Shown: in pieces, positions 16,000-25,536 of the stretch
Layout of the letters: each line of letters opens with the position of its first letter
How positions within the stretch are numbered: position 1 is the stretch's first letter
NCBI GenBank assembly: GCA_002470185.1
Contig: DKNG01000143.1
Span: forward strand, 3,811 to 33,490
Length of the DNA: 29,680 bases
Source of the DNA: Arcobacter sp. UBA7394
GTDB lineage: Bacteria; Campylobacterota; Campylobacteria; Campylobacterales; Arcobacteraceae
Reading direction: 5' to 3'
Translations under genes and position numbers: made by a program
Notes under the pieces: model-generated
Seen by the model: only the letters and a program-made list of their open reading frames with translations
Told to the model about the DNA's origin: nothing
The model's database searches: none

Positions 16000-16791
16000 A
16001 TGTTTAAAATTCTATTTTTATTAATACTACCTCTTTTGGTATTTTCAAAATACCAAATTACTACATATATGCCTCTAGAAGGCTACTTAATCAAAAAAAT
16101 TGCTCAAAGCTATGTAAGATCAAAAGTTATTGTTCCTACTTATTCAAATAAAAAACTAGATTTATCGCACTCTGAAATATCAAGACTTGCTAATACTAAA
16201 GCATATTTTCACTTTGGTTTAGACATTGAAAAAGAGTATATATCTTTATTATTAGAAGCGAATCCCGAATTAAAAATATTTGATTTATCAAATGGTATTA
16301 ATAAAATTTCATATAATGGAAAAATTAATCATTATGTTTGGATGGATCCAATTTTATTGCGAAATGTTGCTAAGAATATATTTGATGCAATAGTATCTTT
16401 GGATAGTGTAAATAAAGGTTTTTATCTAAATAATTACAATGCTTTATTAGATGAACTAGATAAAATATATTTAAATACAAAAGTAAAATTAGATAAAAGC
16501 GAAATCTATAATATTTTTGTTTTTGACGAATATTGGACTTATTACGCAAAACGATTTGGAATTAATTTATATAGAAAAAACAAACAAATTATTAAAGCAG
16601 ATGAAGTTACTCCCTTATTAAAATTTGTTGATAAAAATGAAATTAGAGCTGTATTAGTTGCTAATGATAATACTTTTTCTTATGCAAAATCTATTTCTGG
16701 AAATGCTGATATTGTGATTAAAAGTAATGATATTTTTGATGATTTTTTATTTAACAACTTTATAAACCTCACAAAAGAACTAGAGAAATAA
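16000..16791 (+). CDS. ZnuA-like metal-binding lipoprotein-type receptor without the usual ligands
   Basis: A secretion signal covers residues 1-16 (MFKILFLLILPLLVFS, no lipobox Cys). The rest of the 263 residues follows the cluster A-I substrate-binding fold of ZnuA/TroA proteins: HYVWMDPILL (111-120) matches the DPHVWLDP motif, and YWTYYAKRFGI (178-188) the HDAFGYFAKRYGL motif. The usual zinc His of that second motif is Phe175, that of the first is Tyr112 with His at 111, and the early His is a Lys near 51. It therefore may not bind Zn in the standard way. No ABC ATPase or permease is nearby. It lies 25 bases after aspS behind AGAGG. Confidence 0.6.
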   Translation: MFKILFLLILPLLVFSKYQITTYMPLEGYLIKKIAQSYVRSKVIVPTYSNKKLDLSHSEISRLANTKAYFHFGLDIEKEYISLLLEANPELKIFDLSNGINKISYNGKINHYVWMDPILLRNVAKNIFDAIVSLDSVNKGFYLNNYNALLDELDKIYLNTKVKLDKSEIYNIFVFDEYWTYYAKRFGINLYRKNKQIIKADEVTPLLKFVDKNEIRAVLVANDNTFSYAKSISGNADIVIKSNDIFDDFLFNNFINLTKELEK

Positions 16792-16859
16792 AAAAATTAT
16801 TTTTATTTATTGAATAAAAACTATACATCTATATATCCCTATAAACTTACTTTATTGTA

Positions 16860-16883
16860 TATAATTTATATATTATTTAGGAG
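16860..16883 (+). promoter_or_regulatory. -10 box and strong ribosome-binding site of the Cache/CheW gene
   Basis: TATAAT at 16860-16865 follows T-rich sequence without a clear -35, as is typical of Campylobacterota promoters. AGGAG at 16879-16883 lies six bases before the ATG at 16890. The preceding 98-base gap holds no other clear element. Confidence 0.5.
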
Positions 16884-16889
16884 TGTTTT

Positions 16890-19484
16890 ATGTCAACAAA
16901 ACTTATTGATTACAAAGGTATTAGTGTAAAAAAAGAACTATATCCAATTATTAAACATATTGAAGATGTGGATAAATATAGAGAAGAATTAGGACGACTT
17001 AGCTCTTCCTGGGATATTTTTGCCTTACTTGGTCAATTAGGGGATATAAATATTGATATAGGAAAAACAAAAGAGAACTTTCTAAATCTTACTTCAACAT
17101 TATTAAATCATTTAAGTGAGCAAACTATTAAAAAAGTAACTGCTGAAATGAAATTTAAATCTCAAGTTGCAATAGACATTTTAATAAGAAATTTATTTGA
17201 AAGAACTGCTGATATTGGGTTTTTATCAACAGATAATGATATTAGAGAATTTATCAAAACTTATATTTCTGATTATGATAATGAAAGTCTTGAGAATAAA
17301 AAAGAAGTTCAAAAAAGGTTCAAAGAGTATGTTGCTAAATATTCGGTTTATTTTGATATTGTTTTAGCGAATACTAATGGAAAAATTCTAGCAAGACTTA
17401 ATGATGATATTAACTCAGAAAAAATAGAAAACACTTTTATTCAAGGTGTTTTAAATACTAATGATGAATATGTGGAAACTTACAAATATCATGATTTTAT
17501 TCCTCAATATAAAAAGACTTTAGTTTATTCATACAAAGTTACAAAAACAAATAACCCAAATTCTGGTGATTTAGGTGTCTTATGTCTTTGTTTTAGATTT
17601 ACCGATGAAATGAAAGGTATCTTTAAAAATCTTATTGATACGAAAAATAAAGAAGCTTTAATGATTTTAGATGAAGATGGAAAAGTCATAGCTTCAAGTG
17701 ATAAAGCTCATATTCCATTAGGTACTAAACTTACTATTGTTTTAGATGAAGATTATAAAACTGTTTCTTACTGTGGGCGTGATTATATTGCAAAAACATG
17801 TAAAACCAATGGTTATCAAGGTTTTAATGGACTGAAGTGGTATGGGCATATTATGATTCCCATAGAACACGCTTTTTTAAGTGATGAATTAAACTCCTTA
17901 AATATTGAACAAAATATTATTGAATCTATGATGAATAATGAACAACATTTTTCATCTGATTTAAAAGATGTATTTTTAAAAAGTAAAACAATTCAAGATA
18001 ATTTAAGTCGTGTAATATGGAATGGTAATATTTCTCAAAGTAAGCTAAATTCAAGTAATAGAGGCTTTTCAAAATCTTTGTTAAATGAAATTGGATTAAC
18101 AGGAACAAAAGCAAATTCTTCCCTTTCAAATTTAAATCAAACCATTATAACTTCAATTTTAAAGGATAGCGAATTCTTATCATCTTTAGCTATTGATATT
18201 ATGGATAGAAATCTATATGAAAGAGCAAATGATTGTAGGTGGTGGGCTTTAACTTCGTATTTTAGAGAAGCTTTAGATGATATGAATTCTATATTTGATA
18301 AACAAGAAGAAATATCTTCAATTTTAAAATATATCAATGATTTATACACTGTTTATACTAATATTTTAATTTATGATAAGAATGGAAAAGTTATTGCTGT
18401 TTCAAATGAAAAAGATGAATATTTAGTTGGAAAAGTATTAAGTCAAGAGTGGGTTGCTAATAGTTTATCTTTAAAAGATACCTCAAAATATTGTGTATCA
18501 AAATTTGAAAAAACTAATTTATATTCAAATGAATCAACATATATTTATTGTAGTGCAATAAGATCAGTAAAAAATGAAAAACAAATAAATGGTGGAATAG
18601 CAGTTGTTTTTGATTCTACTCCAGAATTTTATGCAATGTTAGATGAAACTCTTCCTAAAGATGAAAATCATGAACAAATAAAAGGAACTTTTGCTTTATT
18701 TACAAATAGAGCTAAAAAAATCATATCCTCAACAAATGAGGAATTTATTATTGATGATTTTTTAGATATTGAAGATAAGTTTTTTGAAATTGAAAATGCA
18801 CATAAATATAGTGAAATTATTGAGTTTAATAATAAATATTATGCTGTGGGTGTTCGATGTTCAATGGGATATAGAGAGTATAAAAGTAGAGTAGATGATT
18901 ATGTAAATGATATTTTATGTTTTGTATTTATTGAGATTGGCGATATTAGTATTTCAAATAATATACTTTTTAAAAATGATAATAAATTTACTAATCAAAT
19001 TATAAATGAAGCACATATTGAAAATAGTATGGAGCTTGCAACTTTTAATATTGGAAATAGATTTTTAGCTGTTGATTCTAAAAATGTATTAGAATCAATT
19101 GGTATTGAGACTTTAGAAGAATCAATTGAGATGGATAAGAAGAATCATTTTAAAGGAATGGTTTTATACAAAGAAAAATTGATTTCAGTTTTAGATATCA
19201 GGGATTTTGTAAATGAAGAAATAAGTGATGAGGAATTAACAAATATTATCTTATTAGAATATGACAAAGAAAATATTGAACATTGTATTGGTATTCTAGT
19301 TTCAAGTTTAGAAAATATATCACTTGTTAAAAAAAGTTCAATACAACATATTCAAAATCACTTTTTAGGAACAGGTACTTTAGTGGAGAGTTTAGTTGAC
19401 ATCAATCAAGATAATGAGTCAAAAGTTGCTATGATATTGGATATAAAAAAAATTGATGATAATTTAACGCAAAAAATAGGTTAA
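16890..19484 (+). CDS. soluble protein with two Cache modules and a C-terminal CheW domain
   Basis: Of 864 residues, none form a signal peptide or a membrane segment. The first sensory module spans about 91-340: SQVAIDILIRNLFERTADIG (91-110), FDIVLANTNGKILARL (155-170), then a second PAS-like half with LMILDEDGKVIASS (257-270). The second module, about 431-690, repeats this: SSLAIDIMDRNLYERANDC (431-449), NILIYDKNGKVIAVS (491-505), FALFTNRAKKIISS (601-614). The C-terminus (about 713-862) is CheW-like: MELATFNIGNRFLAVDS, LISVLDIRDFV (764-774), AMILDIKKI. CheW domains bind CheA and chemoreceptors, so it may feed cytoplasmic signals to the chemotaxis array. Cache domains are normally extracytoplasmic, so a soluble pair is unusual. 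The ligand is unknown. Confidence 0.75.
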   Translation: MSTKLIDYKGISVKKELYPIIKHIEDVDKYREELGRLSSSWDIFALLGQLGDINIDIGKTKENFLNLTSTLLNHLSEQTIKKVTAEMKFKSQVAIDILIRNLFERTADIGFLSTDNDIREFIKTYISDYDNESLENKKEVQKRFKEYVAKYSVYFDIVLANTNGKILARLNDDINSEKIENTFIQGVLNTNDEYVETYKYHDFIPQYKKTLVYSYKVTKTNNPNSGDLGVLCLCFRFTDEMKGIFKNLIDTKNKEALMILDEDGKVIASSDKAHIPLGTKLTIVLDEDYKTVSYCGRDYIAKTCKTNGYQGFNGLKWYGHIMIPIEHAFLSDELNSLNIEQNIIESMMNNEQHFSSDLKDVFLKSKTIQDNLSRVIWNGNISQSKLNSSNRGFSKSLLNEIGLTGTKANSSLSNLNQTIITSILKDSEFLSSLAIDIMDRNLYERANDCRWWALTSYFREALDDMNSIFDKQEEISSILKYINDLYTVYTNILIYDKNGKVIAVSNEKDEYLVGKVLSQEWVANSLSLKDTSKYCVSKFEKTNLYSNESTYIYCSAIRSVKNEKQINGGIAVVFDSTPEFYAMLDETLPKDENHEQIKGTFALFTNRAKKIISSTNEEFIIDDFLDIEDKFFEIENAHKYSEIIEFNNKYYAVGVRCSMGYREYKSRVDDYVNDILCFVFIEIGDISISNNILFKNDNKFTNQIINEAHIENSMELATFNIGNRFLAVDSKNVLESIGIETLEESIEMDKKNHFKGMVLYKEKLISVLDIRDFVNEEISDEELTNIILLEYDKENIEHCIGILVSSLENISLVKKSSIQHIQNHFLGTGTLVESLVDINQDNESKVAMILDIKKIDDNLTQKIG

Positions 19485-19565
19485 TTTGAACTTTATTGTA
19501 TAATATTTAAAAGAATTGTGGCACAATACGAAAAAACTATACTATATAAAATTAAAGAAACTATA

Positions 19566-21338
19566 ATGAGTAATATAAATAAACCAAATAAATTTTTACC
19601 TACTACTAGAAAAGAGATGGAAGAGCGTGGATGGGAGGAACTTGATGTTGTTCTAATCACGGGAGATGCTTACATTGATTCACCTTTTATGGGAATTGCA
19701 GTTGTAGGAAGAATATTAGAAGATATCGGACTTAGAGTTGGAATTATTGGACAACCTGATGTTAATTCTGATGTTGATGTTAAAAGACTAGGCGAGCCAA
19801 AACTATTTTGGGGAGTTAGTGGTGGAAGTATTGATTCTATGGTATCAAACTACACAGCAACTAAAAAATTCAGAAACTCGGATGATTATACTCCAGGTGG
19901 TAAGAATGAGAAAAGACCTGATAGAGCTACAATGGTCTATACAAACCTAATTAGAAGATATTTTAAAGGTACTGTTCCTATTGTATTAGGTGGGATTGAA
20001 GCATCTTTACGTAGATTAACTCACTATGATTACTGGTCAAATAAATTAAGAAAACCTATTTTATTTGATACAAAAGCTGATTACATGATTTATGGAATGG
20101 GTGAACAAGCTATTATTGATTTAGGTAATACTCTAAGAGAGGGTGGAGATCCTAAGCATATTAGGGGTTTATGTTATATTTCAAAAGAACCAGTTGAAGA
20201 TTATTTACAAATTCCTTCTCATAAAGAATGTTTAGATGAAAAAGAAAAATATATTGATTTATTTAAAACTTTTTATGATAATAATGACCCTATGTACTCA
20301 AAAGGTCTGTGCCAACCAGTTGATACAAGATATTTAATTCAAAATCCACCTAGTGATCATATGGATCAAGATGAGATGGATAAGATTGCATCTTTCCCAT
20401 ATCAAAGAGACGCACACCCATATAATACAAAAGATGGAAAAGTTAAATGTTTAGAAACAATTAAATTCTCTATTATGACTCATCATGGTTGTTGGGGAGA
20501 GTGTAACTTCTGTGCTATTGCTGCTCACCAAGGTAGAACAATTAGAACAAGAAGTGAAAAGAATATTCTTCAAGAAGCAAAAGACTTTACAAAATATAAA
20601 GACTTCAAGGGAATCATCTCTGATGTTGGTGGTCCAACAGCTAATATGTACGGTTACGAATGTACTAAAAAGATGAAACTAGGAACATGTATCGAGAATA
20701 AACGATGTGTTGATGCAAATAGACTTTGTAGAACTATGAAAGTTGACCATGGAAGAAATATTAAGTTATTAAAAGATATTAGAGCTATTCCTGGAATCAA
20801 AAAAGCATTTGTTGCTTCAGGGGTGAGATATGATTTAATTACTGCTGATAAAAAGCATGGTTATGAGTATTTAAAAGAGATGGTAAATCACCATATCTCA
20901 GGACAAATGAAAGTTGCACCTGAACATACAAGTGATGAAGTTCTTCATCATATGGGAAAACCAGGAAAACAAACACTAATTGATTTTAAAAAGATGTATG
21001 ATAGATTAAACAAAGAATCTGGGAAAAAACAATTCTTAACATATTATCTAATTGCAGCACATCCTGGTTGTGAAGAAAAACATATGAAAGATTTAAAACA
21101 ATTTACAACACATGAATTGAAAATGAACCCAGAACAAGCGCAAGTATTTACACCAACTCCTGGAACTTACTCTGCTGTTATGTACTATACAGAAATGGAT
21201 CCATTTACAAAGAAAAAGATTTTTGTAGAAAAAGATCAAAGAAGAAAAGAAAAACAAAAAGAGATTGTTGTTCCAAAAAGAGATCATTTTAATGCAAGAG
21301 CTAAAAAAATGAAAGCTTCATCAGGAATGCAAGGCTAA
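19566..21338 (+). CDS. ygiQ: radical SAM protein YgiQ (UPF0313)
   Basis: The ATG at 19566 (590 residues, MSNINKPNKFLPTTRKEMEE) is preferred over an in-frame GTG at 19518: TTGTGG at 19516 and TACTAT 18 bases further on would place the transcript start after the GTG. Its radical-SAM Cys triad is C309, C313 and C316 (CWGECNFC, Cx3Cx2C), which would hold the 4Fe-4S cluster that cleaves S-adenosylmethionine. The N-terminal part (DVVLITGDAYIDSPFMG) and the C-terminal HPGCEEKHM are family signatures. The function is not established. A secondary Cys cluster (about residues 367-389) could hold another metal. Confidence 0.92.
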   Translation: MSNINKPNKFLPTTRKEMEERGWEELDVVLITGDAYIDSPFMGIAVVGRILEDIGLRVGIIGQPDVNSDVDVKRLGEPKLFWGVSGGSIDSMVSNYTATKKFRNSDDYTPGGKNEKRPDRATMVYTNLIRRYFKGTVPIVLGGIEASLRRLTHYDYWSNKLRKPILFDTKADYMIYGMGEQAIIDLGNTLREGGDPKHIRGLCYISKEPVEDYLQIPSHKECLDEKEKYIDLFKTFYDNNDPMYSKGLCQPVDTRYLIQNPPSDHMDQDEMDKIASFPYQRDAHPYNTKDGKVKCLETIKFSIMTHHGCWGECNFCAIAAHQGRTIRTRSEKNILQEAKDFTKYKDFKGIISDVGGPTANMYGYECTKKMKLGTCIENKRCVDANRLCRTMKVDHGRNIKLLKDIRAIPGIKKAFVASGVRYDLITADKKHGYEYLKEMVNHHISGQMKVAPEHTSDEVLHHMGKPGKQTLIDFKKMYDRLNKESGKKQFLTYYLIAAHPGCEEKHMKDLKQFTTHELKMNPEQAQVFTPTPGTYSAVMYYTEMDPFTKKKIFVEKDQRRKEKQKEIVVPKRDHFNARAKKMKASSGMQG

Positions 21339-21352
21339 TCCTCTCCCTCAAA

Positions 21353-21392
21353 CCTTTTATATTTGTTTTATAATAAAAACAGGTATAAAAGG
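21353..21392. repeat. 40-base hairpin between ygiQ and adk
   Basis: CCTTTTATA (21353-21361) and TATAAAAGG (21384-21392) are perfect nine-base arms. Inside, TGTTTT (21364-21369) pairs AAAACA (21376-21381) around ATAATA. There is no T run after the 3' arm on either strand. TATAAT (21369-21374) lies at the centre, so it could be a promoter element of adk as well as part of the hairpin. Terminator of ygiQ is the other reading. Confidence 0.5.
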
Positions 21393-21452
21393 ACTATTTC
21401 GATAAAATACCGCAATTATAATAATGCAAAATTTATTCAAGGAAAAATACTA

Positions 21453-22037
21453 ATGAAAAAACTATTTTTAATTATTGGAGCTCCAGGTTCTGGAAAAACA
21501 ACAGATGCAGAACTAATTGCAGCAAAATATGAAACTATTACACATTACTCAACAGGTGATATGTTTAGAGCTGAAGTGGCAAGTGGTAGCAAAAGAGGTG
21601 AATTAATTGACTCTTTCATTTCTAAAGGTAAAATTGTACCTATTGATATTGCTATTGAGACTATTTTAGGAGCAATTAAAAGAACTTCTACAGATGTTGT
21701 AATTATTGACGGATATCCAAGGTCTGGCGAGCAAATGACTGAACTTGATAAATATTTAGAACAAGAAGATGAAGTGAAATTAGTAAACGTTATAGAAGTT
21801 GAAGTATCAAAAGAGACTGCTTTTCAAAGAGTATTAGGTCGAGCTGCTGATGCGCAAGTTGTAAGAGCTGATGATAATGAAGAAGTTTTTTTAAATAGAA
21901 TGAAACTTTATATTGACCCTTTAGAAGAGATTCAATCTTTTTATACAAAAAAGAATTTATTAAAAGTTATTTCTGGTGAAAGAAGTATTGAAGAAATTGT
22001 AAATGAAATGGATAGCTTTATTCAATCTAAAATATAA
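21453..22037 (+). CDS. adk: adenylate kinase
   Basis: It catalyses ATP + AMP to 2 ADP in the cytoplasm. I chose ATG 21453 (194 residues): AAGGA at 21439-21443 is nine bases upstream, while the in-frame ATG at 21363 lies inside the intergenic hairpin. The P-loop GAPGSGKTT covers residues 9-17, YPRSGEQM is the AMP-site motif, and [18 protein letters not shown] is a short LID without zinc Cys. The short-LID form is usual in this group. The gene has its own spacing from ygiQ and is followed by two hairpins. Confidence 0.93.
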   Translation: MKKLFLIIGAPGSGKTTDAELIAAKYETITHYSTGDMFRAEVASGSKRGELIDSFISKGKIVPIDIAIETILGAIKRTSTDVVIIDGYPRSGEQMTELDKYLEQEDEVKLVNVIEVEVSKETAFQRVLGRAADAQVVRADDNEEVFLNRMKLYIDPLEEIQSFYTKKNLLKVISGERSIEEIVNEMDSFIQSKI

Positions 22038-22042
22038 TTTAT

Positions 22043-22068
22043 TTAATGATAATAACTATTGTCATTAA
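22043..22068. promoter_or_regulatory. 11-base near-perfect palindrome after adk (terminator or Fur-like operator)
   Basis: TTAATGATAAT (22043-22053) and ATTGTCATTAA (22058-22068) pair over eleven bases with one T-G wobble around AACT. It starts six bases after the adk stop. The AATGATAAT half resembles part of a Fur box, but the three-base offset in the centre does not match the standard arrangement. A first terminator hairpin of adk is equally likely. Confidence 0.35.
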
Positions 22069-22076
22069 AACTATAA

Positions 22077-22095
22077 AAAGCCTATTTTAGGCTTT
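22077..22095 (+). terminator. terminator of adk
   Basis: AAAGCCTA (22077-22084) and TAGGCTTT (22088-22095) form an eight-base stem with a three-base loop; TTT and AATCT follow. It lies 40 bases after the adk stop and about 105 bases before the next gene, as expected for an intrinsic terminator. Confidence 0.7.
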
Positions 22096-22200
22096 AATCT
22101 CTATCTATGAGTAGAATTTTATATAAGAAATAATTATTATTATGTAAGTTTAGTTAGTATAAAATATCTATATAAAAATAAATTACAATAAGGAAGCATT

Positions 22201-24774
22201 ATGTTTAAGAAAATATCTATAAAAAACAAAATTATTTTGCTAATGATTATTCCTCTAATTTCAATACTACTGTTATCTGGAAAAGTTATTATTTCCGATT
22301 CTAATAAAATTGAACAATACAATCACCTTGAAATGGGAGTTATTCTTACTACTAAAGTTTCATCATTAGTTCATGAAACACAAAAAGAAAGAGGTGCTAC
22401 AGCGGGATTTATTGGTAGTAAAGGTAAAAAATTTAAAGAAACTTTATCTAAGCAAAGAAAACTTACAAATGCTAAAATGAAAGAGTTAAAGAATTTCTTA
22501 TCAAATAATGATACTTCAATTATTTCTAAAGATTTAGTGGTTGTATTAGATAAATCATTAAAACAATTAAGTAATATTTCTAACATCAGACAAAAAGTAA
22601 GTTCTTTTAGTATTAGTGGAAAAGAGGCTATTGGATACTATACAAAAATGAATGGATTATTTTTATCTATTGCTGCAGAAGTATCTAAAATATCAAGTTC
22701 ACCTAGAATTACTAATCAATTAGTTGCTTACTCAAATTTTTTATTAAGTAAAGAAAGAGCTGGAGTTGAGAGAGCTGTTGGTGCTAATACTTTAGCTAAA
22801 GATGCTTTTGGTCCTGGTATGAGAATTAAATTTAATGATTTAATTGCTGCACAAAATTCATATATGACAAATTTTTTACAGTATGCATCTCTTGATGCAA
22901 GAAATTTTTATAAAAAAACTTTAGTTGGAAATGATGTAAATGAAGTAAATAGAATTAGAAAAATTTTATTAAGTTCTGATAAAAAACATGATATTACAGC
23001 AGATATGAAAAATGCTGTAGGTTATGGTGGACTAATTCATAACTTTAAAAACTATGTTATTAGAGGTACATCAAAATACGAAACAAATGTTAAAAAACAA
23101 TATTCTCAATTATTAGAAGACATTAAAGAATATAAAAATATTGGAAATATTTCATCTGAAGAATTGGCTTTATTAAATGACATTGAAAAGGTTTTTACTA
23201 AATATTACAATGGTATTCCTCATGTTGTTAAAGCAGTAAATGAGGGAATGTTAGTAAAAAATTTAGATAAGGTTGTAAAAGTAAGTGATGGCCCAGCTAT
23301 TAAGGCCTTAACAAAACTAGGAAATAGCCTGTTTGCTGATGAATCTGAATATTGGTTCAAAAAAATTACAGGAAAAATTAATTTACTTAAAAAAATTGAT
23401 GATTATTTAGCAAGTGAATTAATAGAAAATATTAATACTGAATACTCTGAATCAAAAACTCAATTTAATCTTGTAATTGCTTTATTAATAGCTACTTTAG
23501 TAATAGTTGGAATTTTATCAATCGTAATTATGAAAACTATTGTTCAATCATTAAAAGAGTTTAAAGAAGGTTTATTATCTTTCTTCAACTATGTGAATAA
23601 AGAGAGTAATGAAATTACTCATTTAGATGATTCTAATAGGGGTGAAATTGGGTTAATGGCAAAAGCTGTTAATGAAAATATTGATAAAGTTAAAATTGGT
23701 ATTGAAGAAGAAAGAAGTGTTATTGACAAAACTATTGAAGTATTAAGAGATTTTGAACAAGGTGATTTATCTCAAAGAATTAATATTTCAACTTCAAATA
23801 AAGCTTTAAATGAATTAACAACTTTACTTGATCAAATGGCAACAAATTTAGAACTAAATATTGATAATGTTTTAACTGTTTTAGAAGATTACTCTTCTTA
23901 TGACTATACAAGCAGAATCAATGATAGTGAATTAAAAGCACATCTAAAAAAATTATCTTCTGGGGTGAATAATTTAGGTGATGCAATATCTCAAATGTTA
24001 GTTGATAGTAAACAAGTAGGTTTAGAATTAAATCAATCTTCTGTGTTATTATTAGAGAATGTAAATATTGTAAATGAATCTTCAACAAGTGCAGCAGCTT
24101 CTTTAGAAGAAACAGCAGCAGCTTTAGAAGAAGTTACTGGTAATATTACTAGTAGTTCTCAATCTATTAATCAAATGTCTGATTATGCATCAAAATTAAA
24201 TACTTCTACTTCTCAAGGAGAAGAGTTAGCAAATAAAACAATGAAGTCAATGGATGAAATCAATGAGCAAGTAAGTCTAATTAATGAATCAATTTCTATT
24301 ATTGACCAGATTGCATTCCAAACTAATATTCTTTCATTAAATGCAGCTGTTGAAGCAGCAACTGCTGGTGAAGCTGGTAAAGGATTTGCCGTTGTTGCTC
24401 AAGAGGTGCGAAACCTAGCTTCAAGATCAGCCGAGGCTGCTAAAGAGATTAAAGACCTAGTAGAAAATGCAAATGAAAAAGCAATTGAAGGTAAACAAAT
24501 TGCTGATTCTATGATTCATGGATATGAAAGTTTAAATGAAAATATTGTTAAAACTATTGAACTAATTAGAACAGTTGAAACATCATCTCAAGAGCAAAGA
24601 ACTGGAATTGAACAAATTAATGATGCAATTAATTTACAAGATCATCAAACTCAAGAGATAGCAAGAGCTGCTAGCCAGACTTATGATATTGCTACAAACA
24701 CATCAACTCTATCTAGTAAGATTGTTGAAAATGCAGATGAAAAAGAGTTTATTGGAAAAAACGATACAGTTTAA
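22201..24774 (+). CDS. methyl-accepting chemotaxis protein with NIT sensory domain
   Basis: This receptor has 857 residues. Membrane segment 1 is about residues 11-31. The periplasmic part carries nitrate/nitrite-sensing (NIT) hallmarks: [20 protein letters not shown] (53-72) and [18 protein letters not shown] (178-195). Membrane segment 2 is about 423-444. A HAMP-like linker follows, with a second HAMP-like region near 500-590, and then the signalling coiled coil. The hairpin tip that contacts CheA and CheW lies at about 701-725 ([20 protein letters not shown]). Ala/Glu/Gln-rich methylation-type stretches flank it, for example [22 protein letters not shown] precedes the ATG. In known cases NIT domains respond to nitrate or nitrite; the ligand here is inferred. 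Confidence 0.9.
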   Translation: MFKKISIKNKIILLMIIPLISILLLSGKVIISDSNKIEQYNHLEMGVILTTKVSSLVHETQKERGATAGFIGSKGKKFKETLSKQRKLTNAKMKELKNFLSNNDTSIISKDLVVVLDKSLKQLSNISNIRQKVSSFSISGKEAIGYYTKMNGLFLSIAAEVSKISSSPRITNQLVAYSNFLLSKERAGVERAVGANTLAKDAFGPGMRIKFNDLIAAQNSYMTNFLQYASLDARNFYKKTLVGNDVNEVNRIRKILLSSDKKHDITADMKNAVGYGGLIHNFKNYVIRGTSKYETNVKKQYSQLLEDIKEYKNIGNISSEELALLNDIEKVFTKYYNGIPHVVKAVNEGMLVKNLDKVVKVSDGPAIKALTKLGNSLFADESEYWFKKITGKINLLKKIDDYLASELIENINTEYSESKTQFNLVIALLIATLVIVGILSIVIMKTIVQSLKEFKEGLLSFFNYVNKESNEITHLDDSNRGEIGLMAKAVNENIDKVKIGIEEERSVIDKTIEVLRDFEQGDLSQRINISTSNKALNELTTLLDQMATNLELNIDNVLTVLEDYSSYDYTSRINDSELKAHLKKLSSGVNNLGDAISQMLVDSKQVGLELNQSSVLLLENVNIVNESSTSAAASLEETAAALEEVTGNITSSSQSINQMSDYASKLNTSTSQGEELANKTMKSMDEINEQVSLINESISIIDQIAFQTNILSLNAAVEAATAGEAGKGFAVVAQEVRNLASRSAEAAKEIKDLVENANEKAIEGKQIADSMIHGYESLNENIVKTIELIRTVETSSQEQRTGIEQINDAINLQDHQTQEIARAASQTYDIATNTSTLSSKIVENADEKEFIGKNDTV

Positions 24775-24778
24775 ATCT

Positions 24779-25534
24779 ATGAATAAACAAAAAAACTTCT
24801 ATTCAGTTATTATTGGAACTGAACTTTTAAATGGGCGTCGAAAAGATGCCCATTTTTCATTTTTGAATGAACAACTTCTAAAAAGAGGTTGGGAACAAAA
24901 AGGCTCTTTTGTAATTGAAGATGATACAAAACTAATGTATGAAGTCTTCAATCTTATTAAATCTGATCCTAATTCTGTTATGTTTTGTTTTGGTGGAATT
25001 GGAGCTACTCCTGATGATTATACAAGGCAAGTAGCTGCAAAAGCTTTTACAAATGGTGCTATGGAATTTAATGAAGAAGCAAAACAAAGAATTATCAAAC
25101 AATTTAAAGAAGAAGCTTATCCTCATAGAATAAATATGTCTTACTTTCCTATAAATGCGAAACTTCTAAAAAATGTAGTAAACGATGTTGCTGGATTTTA
25201 TCTAGAAGATAGATTCTTTTTTACTCCTGGATTCCCTTCTATGAGTCAAGCTATGGTTATTGAAGCTTTAGATAAATTATATGCAAAAAATGATAAGAAA
25301 TATAGACGTGTATTAACTGCTTCTTGTGGGGAGAATGATTTAATAAATTGTATGAAAGAAATACCTAAACATTTGGATTTAGCCTCTTTACCTAAAATAT
25401 TAGAGGATAAAAGAAAAGTAGTTTTATCTTTGGCTGGATTTAACAAAGAAGAGGTTGAAATAAACTTCCAGATATTTATTGATTATCTTGAAAAGAATGA
25501 AGTTGAGTATGTATTAAAAGATATTAATTTTTAG
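24779..25534 (+). CDS. stand-alone MoCF / CinA-N-like molybdopterin-binding-fold protein
   Basis: I chose the ATG at 24779 (251 residues, MNKQKNFYSVIIGTELL); longer in-frame starts lie inside the chemoreceptor. The N-terminal domain (residues 8-170) is the MoaB/MogA/CinA fold: IGTELLNGR (12-20), D23, FCFGGIGATPDDYTRQVAA (69-87), FTPGFPSM in the middle. The last 75 residues, including VLTASCGENDLI, do not resemble CinA deamidase, so this is the binding domain alone with a different tail. It starts four bases after the MCP stop with no visible Shine-Dalgarno sequence, so it is likely translated with it. The function is not known. Confidence 0.8.
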   Translation: MNKQKNFYSVIIGTELLNGRRKDAHFSFLNEQLLKRGWEQKGSFVIEDDTKLMYEVFNLIKSDPNSVMFCFGGIGATPDDYTRQVAAKAFTNGAMEFNEEAKQRIIKQFKEEAYPHRINMSYFPINAKLLKNVVNDVAGFYLEDRFFFTPGFPSMSQAMVIEALDKLYAKNDKKYRRVLTASCGENDLINCMKEIPKHLDLASLPKILEDKRKVVLSLAGFNKEEVEINFQIFIDYLEKNEVEYVLKDINF

Positions 25535-25536
25535 TA

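Noticed and set aside
17926..18349. Leftward open frames inside the Cache/CheW gene
   Set aside because: They are short, antisense to a long confident gene and have no start signals.
19516..19526. Sigma-54 promoter suggested by TGGCAC before ygiQ
   Set aside because: The required TTGC element at the -12 position is absent.
24683..24778. Extended start of the MoCF protein inside the chemoreceptor gene
   Set aside because: The added residues do not resemble the fold, and the ATG at 24779 gives a standard N-terminus.
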